Below are positions 32,511 through 40,496 of a DNA stretch of 64,000 nucleotides, one piece after another. Where the stretch lies: NCBI RefSeq assembly GCF_020010925.1, contig NZ_JAGJBZ010000002.1, positions 1,984,001 to 2,048,000 on the forward strand, read 5' to 3'. The position numbers and the translations under genes were made by a program. The notes beneath the pieces were generated by a model. That model saw only the letters and a program-made list of their open reading frames with translations, ran no database searches and was not told the DNA's origin. The first letter of the stretch is position 1. The number at the start of each line of letters is the position of its first letter. This stretch comes from Streptomyces griseiscabiei (GTDB lineage: Bacteria > Actinomycetota > Actinomycetes > Streptomycetales > Streptomycetaceae).

Positions 32511-33968
32511 CTAGTGGGCCCACGCCTCGTCGTGGGCGCGGTGCGCGTCCGTGAGGCCGTTGGTGAAGAACCGCTCGTAGTACTCGTTCTCCACATGGTG
32601 GACCTGGAGCCACACCCCCGGCACATGGATGGCGTCCGTGTGGGCCGGGAAGCGGCCGTGCGTGCGGAGGATGTACTCGCAGATGTCACGGGCGCAGTCG
32701 ATCACCCGCTCCTCGTACTCGCTGGCCTCGGTGAGATAGCGCTGCCCGTAGTCCTCCCGGTAGATCCGGGCGAAGACGTCCCGGTCGGTGTAGACGCCCT
32801 TGCGGCCGAACTTCTCCTGGACGATGGTCTCCACGGCCTCCGACATGCTTCCGAACACCGGCGGGCACGCGGCGGCGATCAGCGGGGCGCCGCCGTCGGG
32901 GGAGGGGAGCCGGACCGGGTGCGAGCGCACCTTGGCGTATTTCGGCAGCGGTATGTGCCAGCGCCAGATGTCGGCCGGACGCCAGCGCGGGGTGACGAAG
33001 TCGAAGCCGAGCATCCTGCCGTACTCCCGGGAGAACTTCGGGTCGCCGAGCGCGATCTGCGGGTTGATGGTGGCGTGGATCCAGGCGCCCAGCCCCATCG
33101 CCTCGGCGGTGAGCATCAGGTTCTGCAGCAGCAGGTCCGCCTCGATCTGGGTGCGCATCGGGCCCAGCGCGCCGAGGGGCAGCTTCAGATCCCCGTTGAG
33201 GAAGCCGTTCTTCACCCACTTCCGGACCCCGGCGGCCCGGTAGAAGTTGCGGTCGTCCACCAGGGTCGGCCGGGCGCCGTCCGGCTGGGTCAGCAGATAC
33301 ATCAGCGCGTTCACATACTGGTGGGAGAGGTCGACCACCGGGAACAGCAGGGTCGTGCCCGGCAGATTGGACAGGAAGCGGTTGGAGTCCAGGTACGCCG
33401 GGAAGTCGCGCTTGCCGGGCGCGACATCGAGGCGGTGGTCGAGGACCTTCACCTTCGCCCGGCGCGCCCGCGCCACCAGGGTCGCGGCGTCGAACGGCTC
33501 GTCCGGCGCCGGTTCCAGCCTGCGCAGGAAGTAGGTGCCCGAGTCGTTGACGAGGAAGAAGTGGGTGCCCTGCGCGTTGTCCGGGCTCCCGGCGGTGCGG
33601 CCCGCCATCGTCAGGTTGGGCTTGGACATGATGGGTGTGCCGTTGTCCGGGTCCTCGAAGGGCCGGTCCGGCATGGTGAGCCCGGTGGTGCCGGTGATCG
33701 CGATCAGCACCGCCTCCTCCAGCTCGGTCAGCGGCTGCACCGCGTTGCGCGAGGTGTAGGTCATGGTCCCGGCGGACACCTTGGCGCCCCGGCTCACCCG
33801 GTGCGTACGGCGCCGCCACACGGTCCGCAGCAGCGGGCGCGTGAAGAGATCGGCGAGCCCGGGGTGTGCGGTGGCGGTACCGGCCGGGGCCGGAGCCCCG
33901 TCGAGCGCGGTCCCGCCGAGCGGCTCCTCGGCCGCGGGCACACCTGAGTGGCTGTCGGTGAAGGTCAT
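32511..33968 (-). CDS. Nitroreductase-fold-like protein partnered with the haem dioxygenase
   Basis: 485 aa, ATG preceded by GGGGGAACAGC. The central part reads like the FMN nitroreductase family (LTELEEAVLIAITGTTG; later ADLLLQNLMLTAEAMGLGAWIHATI, the usual helix of that fold), but it is more than twice the usual length (~200 aa). Long insertions carry Tyr/His-rich segments (VLDHRLDVAPGKRDFPAYLD, LQVHHVENEYYERFF). FMN ligands cannot be assigned with confidence. It lies 68 bp downstream of the catalase/dioxygenase fusion gene on the same strand with a similar ribosome site, so the two probably act together, perhaps as a reductase for peroxide products (inference). Confidence 0.6.
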   Translation of the reverse strand: MTFTDSHSGVPAAEEPLGGTALDGAPAPAGTATAHPGLADLFTRPLLRTVWRRRTHRVSRGAKVSAGTMTYTSRNAVQPLTELEEAVLIAITGTTGLTMPDRPFEDPDNGTPIMSKPNLTMAGRTAGSPDNAQGTHFFLVNDSGTYFLRRLEPAPDEPFDAATLVARARRAKVKVLDHRLDVAPGKRDFPAYLDSNRFLSNLPGTTLLFPVVDLSHQYVNALMYLLTQPDGARPTLVDDRNFYRAAGVRKWVKNGFLNGDLKLPLGALGPMRTQIEADLLLQNLMLTAEAMGLGAWIHATINPQIALGDPKFSREYGRMLGFDFVTPRWRPADIWRWHIPLPKYAKVRSHPVRLPSPDGGAPLIAAACPPVFGSMSEAVETIVQEKFGRKGVYTDRDVFARIYREDYGQRYLTEASEYEERVIDCARDICEYILRTHGRFPAHTDAIHVPGVWLQVHHVENEYYERFFTNGLTDAHRAHDEAWAH

Positions 33969-34036
33969 GCTGTTCCCCCGTTGTGTTCTGGACCCGGGCC
34001 GGGGCCTGACCCGCCCCGGGTCGTCGTGTCACGGCG

Positions 34037-36910
34037 TCATGGCGAGCCGCCGTTGTCGCTGTTCGGCCGCACCGTCCGCCACGGCGCGAACGCGCTCGCG
34101 TCACGCGGCAGCAGCGGCGCCAACTCCGGGCAGTGGCGCAGGAGTACGGAGATCATGCCGCCCTTCTCGACCCAGTCGATACCGAGCGGGGTGTAGACCT
34201 CCGGCCGGTAGTCCACGGTCAGGAACCGGTCGCTCTGCAGGCGCCTGCTGGCCATCAGGATGAAGACCCGGAACGCGGTGTCGCTGAACCCGAAGCCCTC
34301 CGGCGGGTTCTCCGCGAACAGCCCGACCACGGTGTCGATCTCGTCGACGTTCCGGTAGACGTCCTTCAACCGTGCCAGCGTCTGCGGGTTCTCCGTCAGC
34401 TCCTCGAAGGAACGGATCCGCCCCCGGTGCAGCCCCGCCCGGAAGTCGTTGTAACGCGGTACCCCACGCCTGCGCGTCCGCACCAGGTCGACGACCGACA
34501 GATCGATGATCTCCCCGTCCCGCTCGAAGTGCTGCAACGAGCGCGGGAAGTTGTGCAGGGTGATCGCGCCCGGATGGGCGATGCCGAACGAGTACAGCGC
34601 GTTCGCCAGCCCCGTCTTGCGGATCCGCGCCTCGCCCGCCCCGCCCTGGATGTCCATGAAGCCCACGGTCTCCAGCCGCCGCCCGAACTGGTGCTCCCGC
34701 AGTTCGTAGTCGTCCGGGATCAGCGGATGCAGCCGGTAGACGGTGGTGAAGTCCTCGGTCAGCGAGTACGGCGCCGTGTGGTGGTCCGGCAGTGTCTTCG
34801 GGATACCGGTCAGCGAGTGCGCCTCGAACAGCCACAGACCGAGCTGGTTGAGCCAACTCTTGGGCGGACCGGACCAGTTGGTGTTGAGCGCGAGATCGAT
34901 CGCCTCGGTGGCGAGGATCGCCGGCGTCCACTCCACGGTGTGGATCTTCGCGATCAGCGCGGACACCACGAGCCGGGCCGTCTGGTAGACCTTCTCCTCG
35001 CTCATCGACGGATACGCGGCGCGCAGTGCGTCGCAGACCGCGTTGTGCTCCCGCGCGAAGAGCGTGTGCAGTGCGCTGAGCCCCATCCACCAGCTCTCGT
35101 TGAACCCGGTGAGCGGCACGCCGTTCGCCCCGCCGCCCGGCAGATGGCCGTCCTCCAGACGGAGTTTCGCGCCGCCGTCGGGCTCCCGCAGGAACCGCGC
35201 GGTCCGCTCGTTCTCCCCGTACACCTCGGAGCCGTCCCACCAGTGCGAGGCGGAGTTGGCGAACAGGATCGGCGGGCGGCCGGGCGCCTCGACGCCCTCG
35301 TTCTCCGCGAACCGCATCACCCGCTCGGTCGGCCCGCCCGGCACGTTCCGCCAGTGCCCGTCGAAGCCGGGCGGCAGCGGCACCTCCACACTGCGGTCAC
35401 CGGTCTTGTACCGCCGGTGGTTCACCCAGTCGTGCACCTGGAACTGGATCCATGCCGCCGCCAGCACATTGAGCGAGGTCGCGGGCACGAAGCTCTCCCG
35501 GTACAGCAACTGCCTGCTGACCGTGACCGGGTTCGGGGTGTCGAAGGTCTCCGGCCGGTAGTCCGGCTTCAGGTTCCGCCCGAAGGCCGCCCCCACCGCG
35601 CCCATGCCCGGGTCCGACAGATCGTTGTACGTCCCGTCGTACGACCGCTCCGTGCGCAGCCGCTCGGGAACGGGCTCCGGGACCGGCTCCGCCCGCGGCG
35701 GGGCCTCGCGCACCTCGGTGTCGATCAGATTGAGCCTGCGCAGCACCTTCCGCAGGAACACCAGGTTCAGCAGGCTCAAAGAGAGCGGCAGCCGGTGCCA
35801 GGGCACGACACGGTTCAGCAGCCCGAAGACGGGGCCCACGAGACGGCCGAGGAGCCTGTTGCGCAAGGGCTCCTCGGTGACGAAGCGCTGCCCGAGCCGG
35901 TGGGCGCCGCTGGCCCGGTACGCGGACTTCCGGGCCCGGTTGATGTTCCCCAGTGGCCGGAACTCGTCGGTGGTGTACCAGGGGTTGAAGGTCAGCTCCT
36001 CGATCCGCCGCGCCGCCGCCCGTGCCTCGGCGCCGTCCAGCTCCTGGGCCGGGATGGTGAGCCGGGCGATCGGCACCGCCGGGGCCACCGCGTCCGTCCA
36101 CTCCACCGCCGCGTCCTCGACCGGGGTGCGCCGCTCGTCCACGTACCGCTGCACACAGAGGTCGAACGCCACGTCCGCCCGGCCGAGTCGGCGGGCCAGC
36201 TCCTTGTGGAGGAAGTCCGGGTCCCGGCGGTCGGGTTCGGCCGCCTTCGGCGTACCCGGCGCGGGCCGCAGCAGATACCGCACGGGCCCGGCCTCACCCC
36301 ACAGGATCGCGCCGCGACTCCAATAGGTCTCGGTGGCAAGGGAGTCGACGGATCGTCCGGTGGCCGCCCGCACATTGCGGCGCATCCGGGCTGCCGTTCG
36401 CGGCCCCACCGCCAGCGGCAGTTTCACGAAGAGCGCGAACGCCTTCCGCAGTCGGCTGCCCGCCCCCGCCATGGCCTTGGCGAACGCCACGAACTCCCGC
36501 GCGTCGCTCGCGTGCGACACCGGGAAACTGGTGGCCAGCAGGTCATGGCTCACCCCGTCCGCCACCCGCACCCGGACCGCCGCGCCCCGCAGGTCCGGCG
36601 ACCCGTCGCCCTGCCGGATGCCGCTCGCGTTGGAGAGCCGGACCAGCGCCGGATGGTCGGCGCCGGGCTGCGCGAACCCGGTCCGCAGCGCCTTTGGGAG
36701 GTCGTCGTGGAACCGCAGCCGGGCGTTCTCCACACCCAGCGGCGCCTTCGCGTGGAAGGCCCGTTCGATCGCGCCGCCCCCGGCCCGTCGGTTCCTGACC
36801 TGGACCTTCATCAGCTCCCGAGCCAGCCGCTCGAACACGAGCCGCTCGGCCTCGGGGCTGCCCCCGTCGTACTTCTCGTATCGCTGATCGTGCCGCCCTG
36901 TCTCGGCCAT
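34037..36910 (-). CDS. Fusion of catalase-like haem domain and PGHS/alpha-dioxygenase-like haem peroxidase
   Basis: 957 aa, ATG 36910 after GGGGGAACGGCG. Residues ~30-330 are a catalase-related domain of the y4iL type: distal-side AFHAKAPLG (H53), DLRGAAVRVR, DLLATSFPVSHASDAREF, and NPWYTTDEFRPLGNINRARK. Residues ~420-957 are an animal-haem-peroxidase domain closest to prostaglandin synthase and fatty-acid alpha-dioxygenases: distal His in QFQVHDWVNHR near 490, REHNAVCDALR, KIHTVEWTPAIL, and VYRLHPLIPDD near 720. The last pairs a Tyr (radical position) with the proximal His, as in the PGHS YRWH motif. This predicts fatty-acid peroxidation by one half and conversion of the hydroperoxide by the other, analogous to the coral allene-oxide-synthase/lipoxygenase fusion. 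No signal peptide. The nitroreductase-like gene follows. Confidence 0.82.
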   Translation of the reverse strand: MAETGRHDQRYEKYDGGSPEAERLVFERLARELMKVQVRNRRAGGGAIERAFHAKAPLGVENARLRFHDDLPKALRTGFAQPGADHPALVRLSNASGIRQGDGSPDLRGAAVRVRVADGVSHDLLATSFPVSHASDAREFVAFAKAMAGAGSRLRKAFALFVKLPLAVGPRTAARMRRNVRAATGRSVDSLATETYWSRGAILWGEAGPVRYLLRPAPGTPKAAEPDRRDPDFLHKELARRLGRADVAFDLCVQRYVDERRTPVEDAAVEWTDAVAPAVPIARLTIPAQELDGAEARAAARRIEELTFNPWYTTDEFRPLGNINRARKSAYRASGAHRLGQRFVTEEPLRNRLLGRLVGPVFGLLNRVVPWHRLPLSLSLLNLVFLRKVLRRLNLIDTEVREAPPRAEPVPEPVPERLRTERSYDGTYNDLSDPGMGAVGAAFGRNLKPDYRPETFDTPNPVTVSRQLLYRESFVPATSLNVLAAAWIQFQVHDWVNHRRYKTGDRSVEVPLPPGFDGHWRNVPGGPTERVMRFAENEGVEAPGRPPILFANSASHWWDGSEVYGENERTARFLREPDGGAKLRLEDGHLPGGGANGVPLTGFNESWWMGLSALHTLFAREHNAVCDALRAAYPSMSEEKVYQTARLVVSALIAKIHTVEWTPAILATEAIDLALNTNWSGPPKSWLNQLGLWLFEAHSLTGIPKTLPDHHTAPYSLTEDFTTVYRLHPLIPDDYELREHQFGRRLETVGFMDIQGGAGEARIRKTGLANALYSFGIAHPGAITLHNFPRSLQHFERDGEIIDLSVVDLVRTRRRGVPRYNDFRAGLHRGRIRSFEELTENPQTLARLKDVYRNVDEIDTVVGLFAENPPEGFGFSDTAFRVFILMASRRLQSDRFLTVDYRPEVYTPLGIDWVEKGGMISVLLRHCPELAPLLPRDASAFAPWRTVRPNSDNGGSP

Positions 36911-37061
36911 CGCCGTTCCCCCTACGGACGCGCTGCGTACGCACACGCGCTCATGCGCACGCCGTGCATACGGGACAGGGGCCGCACGCTACCGGTGGAG
37001 GGGTTCCGGCCACAGCGACAGTTCACGCCATGTACACATCTGCCGACAATGCTCCGGAACG

Positions 37062-37100
37062 TCCGGTTCCCCCGCTCCCGAGGGGCGCGGGGGAACCGGA
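37062..37100 (-). terminator. Terminator of the pentose-phosphate operon
   Basis: TCCGGTTCCCCCGC (37062-37075) and GCGGGGGAACCGGA (37087-37100) form a perfect 14-bp stem with an 11-nt loop, 15 bp beyond the gnd stop on the minus strand. Confidence 0.8.
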
Positions 37101-37115
37101 CGGCCCGTGCCGCCG

Positions 37116-38000
37116 CTACTTCTCGTTGGTCGACTCGACCGCGTGGCCGCCGAACTGGTTGCGCAGCGCGGCGATCATCTTCATCTGCGGGGAGTCGTCC
37201 TGACGCGAGGCGAACCGGGTGAACAGCGACGCGGTGATCGCGGGGAGCGGCACCGCGTGGTCGATCGCGGCCTCGACCGTCCAGCGGCCCTCGCCCGAGT
37301 CCTCGGCGTAGCCGCGCAGCTTCTGCAGGTGCTCGTCCTCGTCGAGGGCGTTGACGGCGAGGTCCAGCAGCCAGGAGCGGATGACGGTGCCGTCCTGCCA
37401 GGAGCGGAAGACCTCGCGGACGCTGTCGACCGACTCGACCTTCTCCAGCAGCTCCCAGCCCTCGGCGTACGCCTGCATCATGGCGTACTCGATGCCGTTG
37501 TGGACCATCTTGGAGAAGTGCCCGGCGCCGACCTTGCCGGCGTGGACATAGCCGTACGGGCCCTCCGGCTTGAGCGCCTCGAAGATCGGCTGGAGCCGCT
37601 CGACGTGCTCCTTGTCGCCGCCGACCATCAGGGCGTAGCCGTTCTGCAGACCCCACACACCGCCGGAGACACCGGCGTCGACGAAGCCGACGCCCTTCTC
37701 GCCCAGCTCCGCCGCGTGCTTCTCGTCGTCCGTCCAGCGGGAGTTGCCGCCGTCGACGACCGTGTCACCGGGCGAGAGCAGCCCGCCGAGTTCGTCGACC
37801 ACGGACTGGGTGGCGGCGCCGGCCGGGACCATCACCCAGACCGTGCGCGGCGCGTCGAGACCCTCGACCAGTTCGGCCAGGCTGCCCACGTCGGAGACGT
37901 CGGGGTTGCGGTCGTAGCCGATGACGGTGTGGCCGGCGCGGCGGATCCGCTCGCGCATGTTGCCGCCCATCTTGCCGAGACCGATCAGACCGAGCTGCAT
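37116..38000 (-). CDS. gnd: 6-Phosphogluconate dehydrogenase, decarboxylating (short form)
   Basis: 294 aa, ATG 1 nt after the opcA stop. It opens with the Rossmann turn LGLIGLGKMGGNM; other family features are VDGGNSRWTDDEKHA, GVSGGVWGLQNGYALMVGG and KMVHNGIEYAMMQAYAEG, holding the catalytic Lys and substrate Asn/His. At ~295 residues it is the short class (YqeC/GntZ-like) rather than the ~470-residue E. coli Gnd; that class is often NAD-preferring. It makes ribulose 5-phosphate and CO2 from 6-phosphogluconate. It ends the tkt-zwf-opcA-gnd operon. Confidence 0.92.
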   Translation of the reverse strand: MQLGLIGLGKMGGNMRERIRRAGHTVIGYDRNPDVSDVGSLAELVEGLDAPRTVWVMVPAGAATQSVVDELGGLLSPGDTVVDGGNSRWTDDEKHAAELGEKGVGFVDAGVSGGVWGLQNGYALMVGGDKEHVERLQPIFEALKPEGPYGYVHAGKVGAGHFSKMVHNGIEYAMMQAYAEGWELLEKVESVDSVREVFRSWQDGTVIRSWLLDLAVNALDEDEHLQKLRGYAEDSGEGRWTVEAAIDHAVPLPAITASLFTRFASRQDDSPQMKMIAALRNQFGGHAVESTNEK

Positions 38001-38001
38001 A

Positions 38002-38970
38002 TCAGTTCGCTTCCTTCTGTGCTTCGGAGGTGGGTGCCTGTGCGGCGGAGGTGGAAGTCGGCCGGCCGCCGCGCAGGGCGACCGCGTACATCTCGTCCGC
38101 GTCCAGCCGTCGCAGCTCCTCCGCGATCAGTTCGGACGTGGCACGCACCTTCAGGGCGAGCGTGCGGGACGGCTGGCCGGGCAGGGTGAGCGTGGCGAGC
38201 GGGCCCTCGGGGCGGTCGATGACGACCTCGCCCTTCGCGGTGCCGAGCCGCACCCCGGTCACCACCGGCCCGGCGGTCAGGACGCGCTCGACGGTGACGC
38301 CGAGCCGGGCCTCCAGCCAGCGGGCCAGCAGTTCGGCGCTCGGGTTGTCGGCCTCGCTCTCCACGGCGGCCGAGGTGATGGTCTCCTTGGCCTGGTCGAG
38401 GGCGGCGGCCAGCATCGAACGCCACGGCGTCAGCCGGGTCCACGCGAGGTCGGTGTCGCCGGGCGTGTAGGAGGCACCGCGCTGTTCGAGCGCGGCGAGC
38501 GGGGTCTCCACCGCGTACATGTCGGTGATCCGGCGCTGGGCGAGCGCGCCCAGCGGGTCCTTGGCCGGGTTCTCCGGCGCGTCCACCGGCCACCAGACGA
38601 CGACCGGAGCGTCCGGGAGCAGCAGCGGCAGGACCACCGAGTCGGCGTGGTCGGACACCTCGCCGTACGTCCGCAGCACGACCGTCTCGCCGGTGCCCGC
38701 GTCGGCGCCGACCCGCACCTCGGCGTCCAGGTGCGACTTGGTGCGGTCCTTCGGGGTGCGGGCGTGCCGCTTGATGACGACCAGGGTGCGCGAGGGGTGC
38801 TCGTGCGAGGCCTCCTCGGCCGCCTTGATCGAGTCGTAGGCGTTCTCCTCGTCCGTCACGATCACCATCGTGAGGACCATGCCCACGGCGGGTGTGCCGA
38901 TGGCCCGCCGGCCCTGCACCAGGGCCTTGTTGATCTTGCTTGCCGTGGTGTCCGTCAGGTCGAATTTCAT
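38002..38970 (-). CDS. opcA: OpcA, glucose-6-phosphate dehydrogenase assembly protein
   Basis: 322 aa, ATG overlapping the zwf stop (ATGA). Typical OpcA opening: LTDTTASKINKALVQGRRAIG, then VLTMVIVTDEENAYDSIKAAEEASHEHPSR and PDAPVVVWWPVDAPENPAKDPLG. OpcA stimulates and assembles Zwf in actinobacteria and cyanobacteria. The C-terminus is a Thr/Ser/Ala-rich tail. Coupling to zwf fits the need for a matched ratio of the two proteins. Confidence 0.93.
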   Translation of the reverse strand: MKFDLTDTTASKINKALVQGRRAIGTPAVGMVLTMVIVTDEENAYDSIKAAEEASHEHPSRTLVVIKRHARTPKDRTKSHLDAEVRVGADAGTGETVVLRTYGEVSDHADSVVLPLLLPDAPVVVWWPVDAPENPAKDPLGALAQRRITDMYAVETPLAALEQRGASYTPGDTDLAWTRLTPWRSMLAAALDQAKETITSAAVESEADNPSAELLARWLEARLGVTVERVLTAGPVVTGVRLGTAKGEVVIDRPEGPLATLTLPGQPSRTLALKVRATSELIAEELRRLDADEMYAVALRGGRPTSTSAAQAPTSEAQKEAN

Positions 38971-40496
38971 GGCCTGCGCCAGCTCCGTCCGTCTCGTGCG
39001 AGCATCTCGTCCGCTTCCTCGGGGCCCCAACTGCCCGAGGCGTACTGCGCGGGCCTGCCGTGCCCCGCCCAGTACTCCTCGATCGGGTCGAGGATCTTCC
39101 AGGACTCCTCCACCTCCTGATGGCGGGGGAAGAGGTTGGCGTCGCCGAGCAGCACATCCAGGATCAGCCGTTCGTACGCCTCCGGGCTGGACTCCGTGAA
39201 CGACTCGCCGTACGCGAAGTCCATGGTGACGTCCCGGATCTCCATCGAGGTACCCGGCACCTTCGAACCGAAGCGCACGGTCATCCCCTCGTCCGGTTGC
39301 ACCCGGATGACGATCGCGTTCTGCCCCAGCTCCTCGGTGGCCGTGGAGTCGAACGGGGAGTGCGGGGCGCGCTGGAAGACGACCGCGATCTCGGTCACCC
39401 GGCGGCCGAGACGCTTGCCGGTGCGCAGATAGAACGGGACGCCCGCCCAACGGCGGTTGTCCACGCCCAGCTTGACCGCCGCGTAGGTGTCCGTGGACGA
39501 GGACGCGTCGATGCCGTCCTCCTCCAGATAGCCCACCACCTGCTCGCCGCCCTGCCAGCCGGCCGCGTACTGGCCGCGCACACTGTGCCGGCCCAGGTCC
39601 TCCGGCAGCCGTACGGCCTTGAGCGCCTTCAGCTTCTCCGCCAGCAGCGACTCGGCGTCGAAGGCCGCGGGTTCCTCCATGGCGGTCAGGGCCAGGAGCT
39701 GCAGGAGGTGGTTCTGGATGACGTCACGGGCCGAGCCGATGCCGTCGTAGTACCCGGCACGGCCGCCGATGCCGATGTCCTCGGCCATCGTGATCTGGAC
39801 GTGGTCGACATAACTGCGGTTCCAGATGGGCTCGTACATCTGGTTGGCGAAGCGGAGCGCCAGGATGTTCTGGACGGTCTCCTTGCCGAGGTAGTGGTCG
39901 ATGCGGAAGACCTGCTCGGGGTCGAACACGTCGTGCAGCACCGTGTTCAGCTCGCGGGCGCTGGCCAGGTCGTGGCCGAACGGCTTCTCGATGACCGCGC
40001 GCCGCCAGGACCCCTCGGGCGGACTGGCCAGCCCGTGCTTCTTGAGCTGCTTGACGACCTTCGGGAACATGCTCGGCGGCACGGAGAGATAGAACGCGAA
40101 GTTGCCGCCCGTGCCCCGGGAGCCGTCCAGCTCCTCGACGGCCTTGCGGAGCCGCTCGAACGCCTCGTCGTCGCCGAAGTCGCCCGGGATGAACCGCATC
40201 CCCTCGGCGAGCTGCTGCCAGACCTCCTCACGGAACTCGGTGCGGGCGTGGTCGCGGACCGCGTCGTGCACGATCTGCGCGAAGTCCTCGTCCTCCCAGT
40301 CCCGGCGGGCGAAACCGACGAGGGAGAAGCCCGGCGGCAGCAGGCCCCGGTTGGCCAGGTCGTACACGGCCGGCATCAGCTTCTTGCGGGACAGGTCGCC
40401 GGTCACCCCGAAGATGACGAGCCCGGACGGGCCCGCGATCCTCGGCAGCCTGCGATCACCCGCGTCGCGGAGCGGGTTGAGCCACTCGGCGGTCAT
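38967..40496 (-). CDS. zwf: Glucose-6-phosphate 1-dehydrogenase
   Basis: 509 aa, ATG overlapping the tkt stop. NADP-binding GVTGDLSRKKLMPAVYDL is near residues 30-47, and the active-site signature RIDHYLGKETVQN near 200 holds the catalytic His and Lys. EKPFGHDL is also present. It oxidises glucose 6-phosphate to the lactone, generating NADPH. The full length is standard. Co-encoded with its activator opcA. Confidence 0.95.
   Translation of the reverse strand: MTAEWLNPLRDAGDRRLPRIAGPSGLVIFGVTGDLSRKKLMPAVYDLANRGLLPPGFSLVGFARRDWEDEDFAQIVHDAVRDHARTEFREEVWQQLAEGMRFIPGDFGDDEAFERLRKAVEELDGSRGTGGNFAFYLSVPPSMFPKVVKQLKKHGLASPPEGSWRRAVIEKPFGHDLASARELNTVLHDVFDPEQVFRIDHYLGKETVQNILALRFANQMYEPIWNRSYVDHVQITMAEDIGIGGRAGYYDGIGSARDVIQNHLLQLLALTAMEEPAAFDAESLLAEKLKALKAVRLPEDLGRHSVRGQYAAGWQGGEQVVGYLEEDGIDASSSTDTYAAVKLGVDNRRWAGVPFYLRTGKRLGRRVTEIAVVFQRAPHSPFDSTATEELGQNAIVIRVQPDEGMTVRFGSKVPGTSMEIRDVTMDFAYGESFTESSPEAYERLILDVLLGDANLFPRHQEVEESWKILDPIEEYWAGHGRPAQYASGSWGPEEADEMLARDGRSWRRP

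Noticed and set aside
34133..37222. 1029-codon open frame on the plus strand
   Set aside because: It is antisense to the catalase/dioxygenase fusion, whose motifs are clear. The translation is Arg/Pro/His/Gln-rich low-complexity sequence with no domain, as usual for GC-rich shadow frames.
38002..39450. Longer start for opcA (482-codon frame)
   Set aside because: The extension lies antisense-like within zwf coding and is low complexity; the ATG at 38970 overlaps the zwf stop in the usual ATGA way.
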